Part shown: in pieces, positions 63,175 to 64,000 of the stretch | Layout of the letters: each line of letters begins with the position of its first letter | Numbering within the stretch: position 1 is the stretch's first letter | Notes under the pieces: generated by a model | The model's database searches: none | What the model was told of the DNA's origin: nothing | The model's input: only the letters and a program-made list of their open reading frames with translations | Translations under genes and position numbers: made by a program | Origin: JBCCDY01 sp039030555 | Lineage (GTDB): Bacteria > Bacteroidota > Bacteroidia > Cytophagales > Cyclobacteriaceae | DNA: 64,000 bases | Reading direction: 5' to 3' | Assembly: GCA_039030555.1 (NCBI GenBank) | Contig: JBCCDY010000002.1 | Location: 62,001-126,000 of the forward strand

Positions 63175-64000
63175 ATGCGAATCCTCCTATTATTCATTTG
63201 TTTTCTTGGTTCTACTACTATTTCATACGGTCAAAAATATTTATTGAAGCCTTCCAAAGTATTTGACGGTGAAGGAGTTTATAATAATTGGATAGTGGTT
63301 GTTGGTGAAAAGGAGATTATTTACGCTGGCAAAGAGTCAGGCTACGATTTTTCTGATCCCGTCGAAACAATTGATATGGAGGGGAGTACATTGATGCCGG
63401 GTATGATTGAGGGACATTCGCATGTTCTTCTTTATCCCTACGATCAAACTAGCTGGAGCGATCAGGTTTTGAAAGAGTCGCCTGAGCTTAGGTCAATACG
63501 AGGGGCGAAAAATGCCACAAAAAGCTTGATGGCTGGGTTTACCACCATACGTGATCTTGGTTCCGAGGGAGCCGGGTATGCCGATGTGGCCATTAAGCAA
63601 AGTATAGAAAAAGGTATTATTAAAGGGCCTCGAATGCTTGTAGCTGGCCCGGCAATCGTAGCAACAGGAAGTTACGGCCCCAAAGGCTTTCACGATGGTG
63701 TTCAAGTGCCGTTAGGAGCTGAAGAGGCTGATCTGAATGATATTGTGAAAGTCACCAGAAGGCAGATCGGAAATGGTGTCGATTTTATAAAAGTGTATGC
63801 TGATTATCGCTGGGGACCTAATGGTACCGCACAACCTACCTTTTCAATTGCAGAACTAAAATTGATGGTAGAAACGGCCAAGAGTAGTGGACGTTATGTA
63901 GTGGCACATGCGAGCACCGAAGAAGGGATGAGGAGGGCAATTTTAGCAGGAGTTGAAACGATTGAACATGGTGATGGTGGTACAGATGCTATATTTCAGC
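63175..64000 (+). CDS. Secreted amidohydrolase-family protein (imidazolonepropionase/prolidase-like), 3' end outside window
   Basis: 275 codons are visible and the gene continues past the window. Signal peptide MRILLLFICF..YGQ (about 1-20), then the N-terminal beta-sandwich start and metal-binding H81-S-H83 (MIEGHSHVL), the TTIRDLGSEG block, a lysine in VDFIKVY that should be carbamylated, VVAHAST and IEHGDG histidines. Metal-dependent hydrolase, likely exported to the periplasm; the substrate (dipeptide, cyclic amide or similar) is unknown. ATG at 63175 gives the signal peptide directly. Confidence 0.9.
   Translation, partial: MRILLLFICFLGSTTISYGQKYLLKPSKVFDGEGVYNNWIVVVGEKEIIYAGKESGYDFSDPVETIDMEGSTLMPGMIEGHSHVLLYPYDQTSWSDQVLKESPELRSIRGAKNATKSLMAGFTTIRDLGSEGAGYADVAIKQSIEKGIIKGPRMLVAGPAIVATGSYGPKGFHDGVQVPLGAEEADLNDIVKVTRRQIGNGVDFIKVYADYRWGPNGTAQPTFSIAELKLMVETAKSSGRYVVAHASTEEGMRRAILAGVETIEHGDGGTDAIFQ

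Overview
The window looks like a chromosomal stretch from a Bacteroidota bacterium, most likely of the class Cytophagia (Fulvivirga/Roseivirga/Marivirga-like; inferred from gene families, not from a search). Pointers are: AT-rich DNA with no clear Shine-Dalgarno sequences; many short-signal lipoproteins and small beta-barrel proteins; a bacterial alpha-2-macroglobulin next to a class 1C penicillin-binding protein; FtsX-type permeases with a cytoplasmic prefix domain under a PadR regulator; a fused alpha/beta 2-oxoacid dehydrogenase E1; TamB beside TsaD; and an ExbB/ExbD/ExbD cluster. Most of the sequence is ordinary core genome. I see no prophage, no CRISPR array and no complete insertion sequence. 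The only mobile-type gene is one REP-associated (RAYT) transposase.

Layout. 1-5.5 kb: the 3' end of an M1-like peptidase, a Tat-exported class V aminotransferase, a serine beta-lactamase-like lipoprotein, a stand-alone BLUF photoreceptor, thiol peroxidase Tpx and a Gfo/Idh/MocA lipoprotein. 5.5-14 kb: a 1795-residue alpha-2-macroglobulin lipoprotein with an intact thioester motif, divergent from PbpC, then a small lipoprotein. 14-17.3 kb: a DUF819 membrane protein, then an accessory patch with the RAYT transposase, an HNH nuclease and several REP-like palindromes. 17.3-23 kb: PadR and two paralogous permeases, overlapping by 4 bp each. 23-25.6 kb, minus strand: AI-2E-type transporter, metallo-beta-lactamase-fold hydrolase and RuvC. 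25.6-32.8 kb: eight tightly packed plus-strand genes (flippase-like protein, two glycosyltransferases, a winged-helix-like protein, a PP2C phosphatase, a polysaccharide deacetylase, TatD and asparaginase). Then tRNA-Ser(GGA), the ExbB/small membrane protein/ExbD/ExbD cluster and a clear terminator.

35.4-46.8 kb: SLC13-type permease, an HsdR_N-like nuclease-fold protein, alanine dehydrogenase, the E1 fusion, a lipoprotein, a LuxE-like acyltransferase, a 43-residue lipoprotein, a sigma-54 activator without a DNA-binding domain, the RNase P RNA gene rnpB, and two conserved unknowns. 46.8-56.9 kb: TamB divergent from TsaD, a thioesterase, SmpB, an NlpC/P60 protein and an HNH protein, then a second class V aminotransferase and two small beta-barrel proteins. 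56.9-64 kb: glutamate synthase GltB-GltD on the minus strand and the start of a secreted amidohydrolase cut by the window edge.

The less ordinary signals are: (i) a family of palindromes, several with the same CCA triloop, one lying in frame inside the RAYT gene itself; (ii) three hairpins in rnpB with the same TCCCGA/TCGGGA stem; (iii) PbpC, whose membrane anchor continues upstream of the only standard start codon; (iv) the coupled envelope-glycan operon that carries its own PP2C phosphatase; (v) the sigma-54 activator that ends without a helix-turn-helix and has an altered GAFTGA loop. I did not find a clearly new defence or secretion system.
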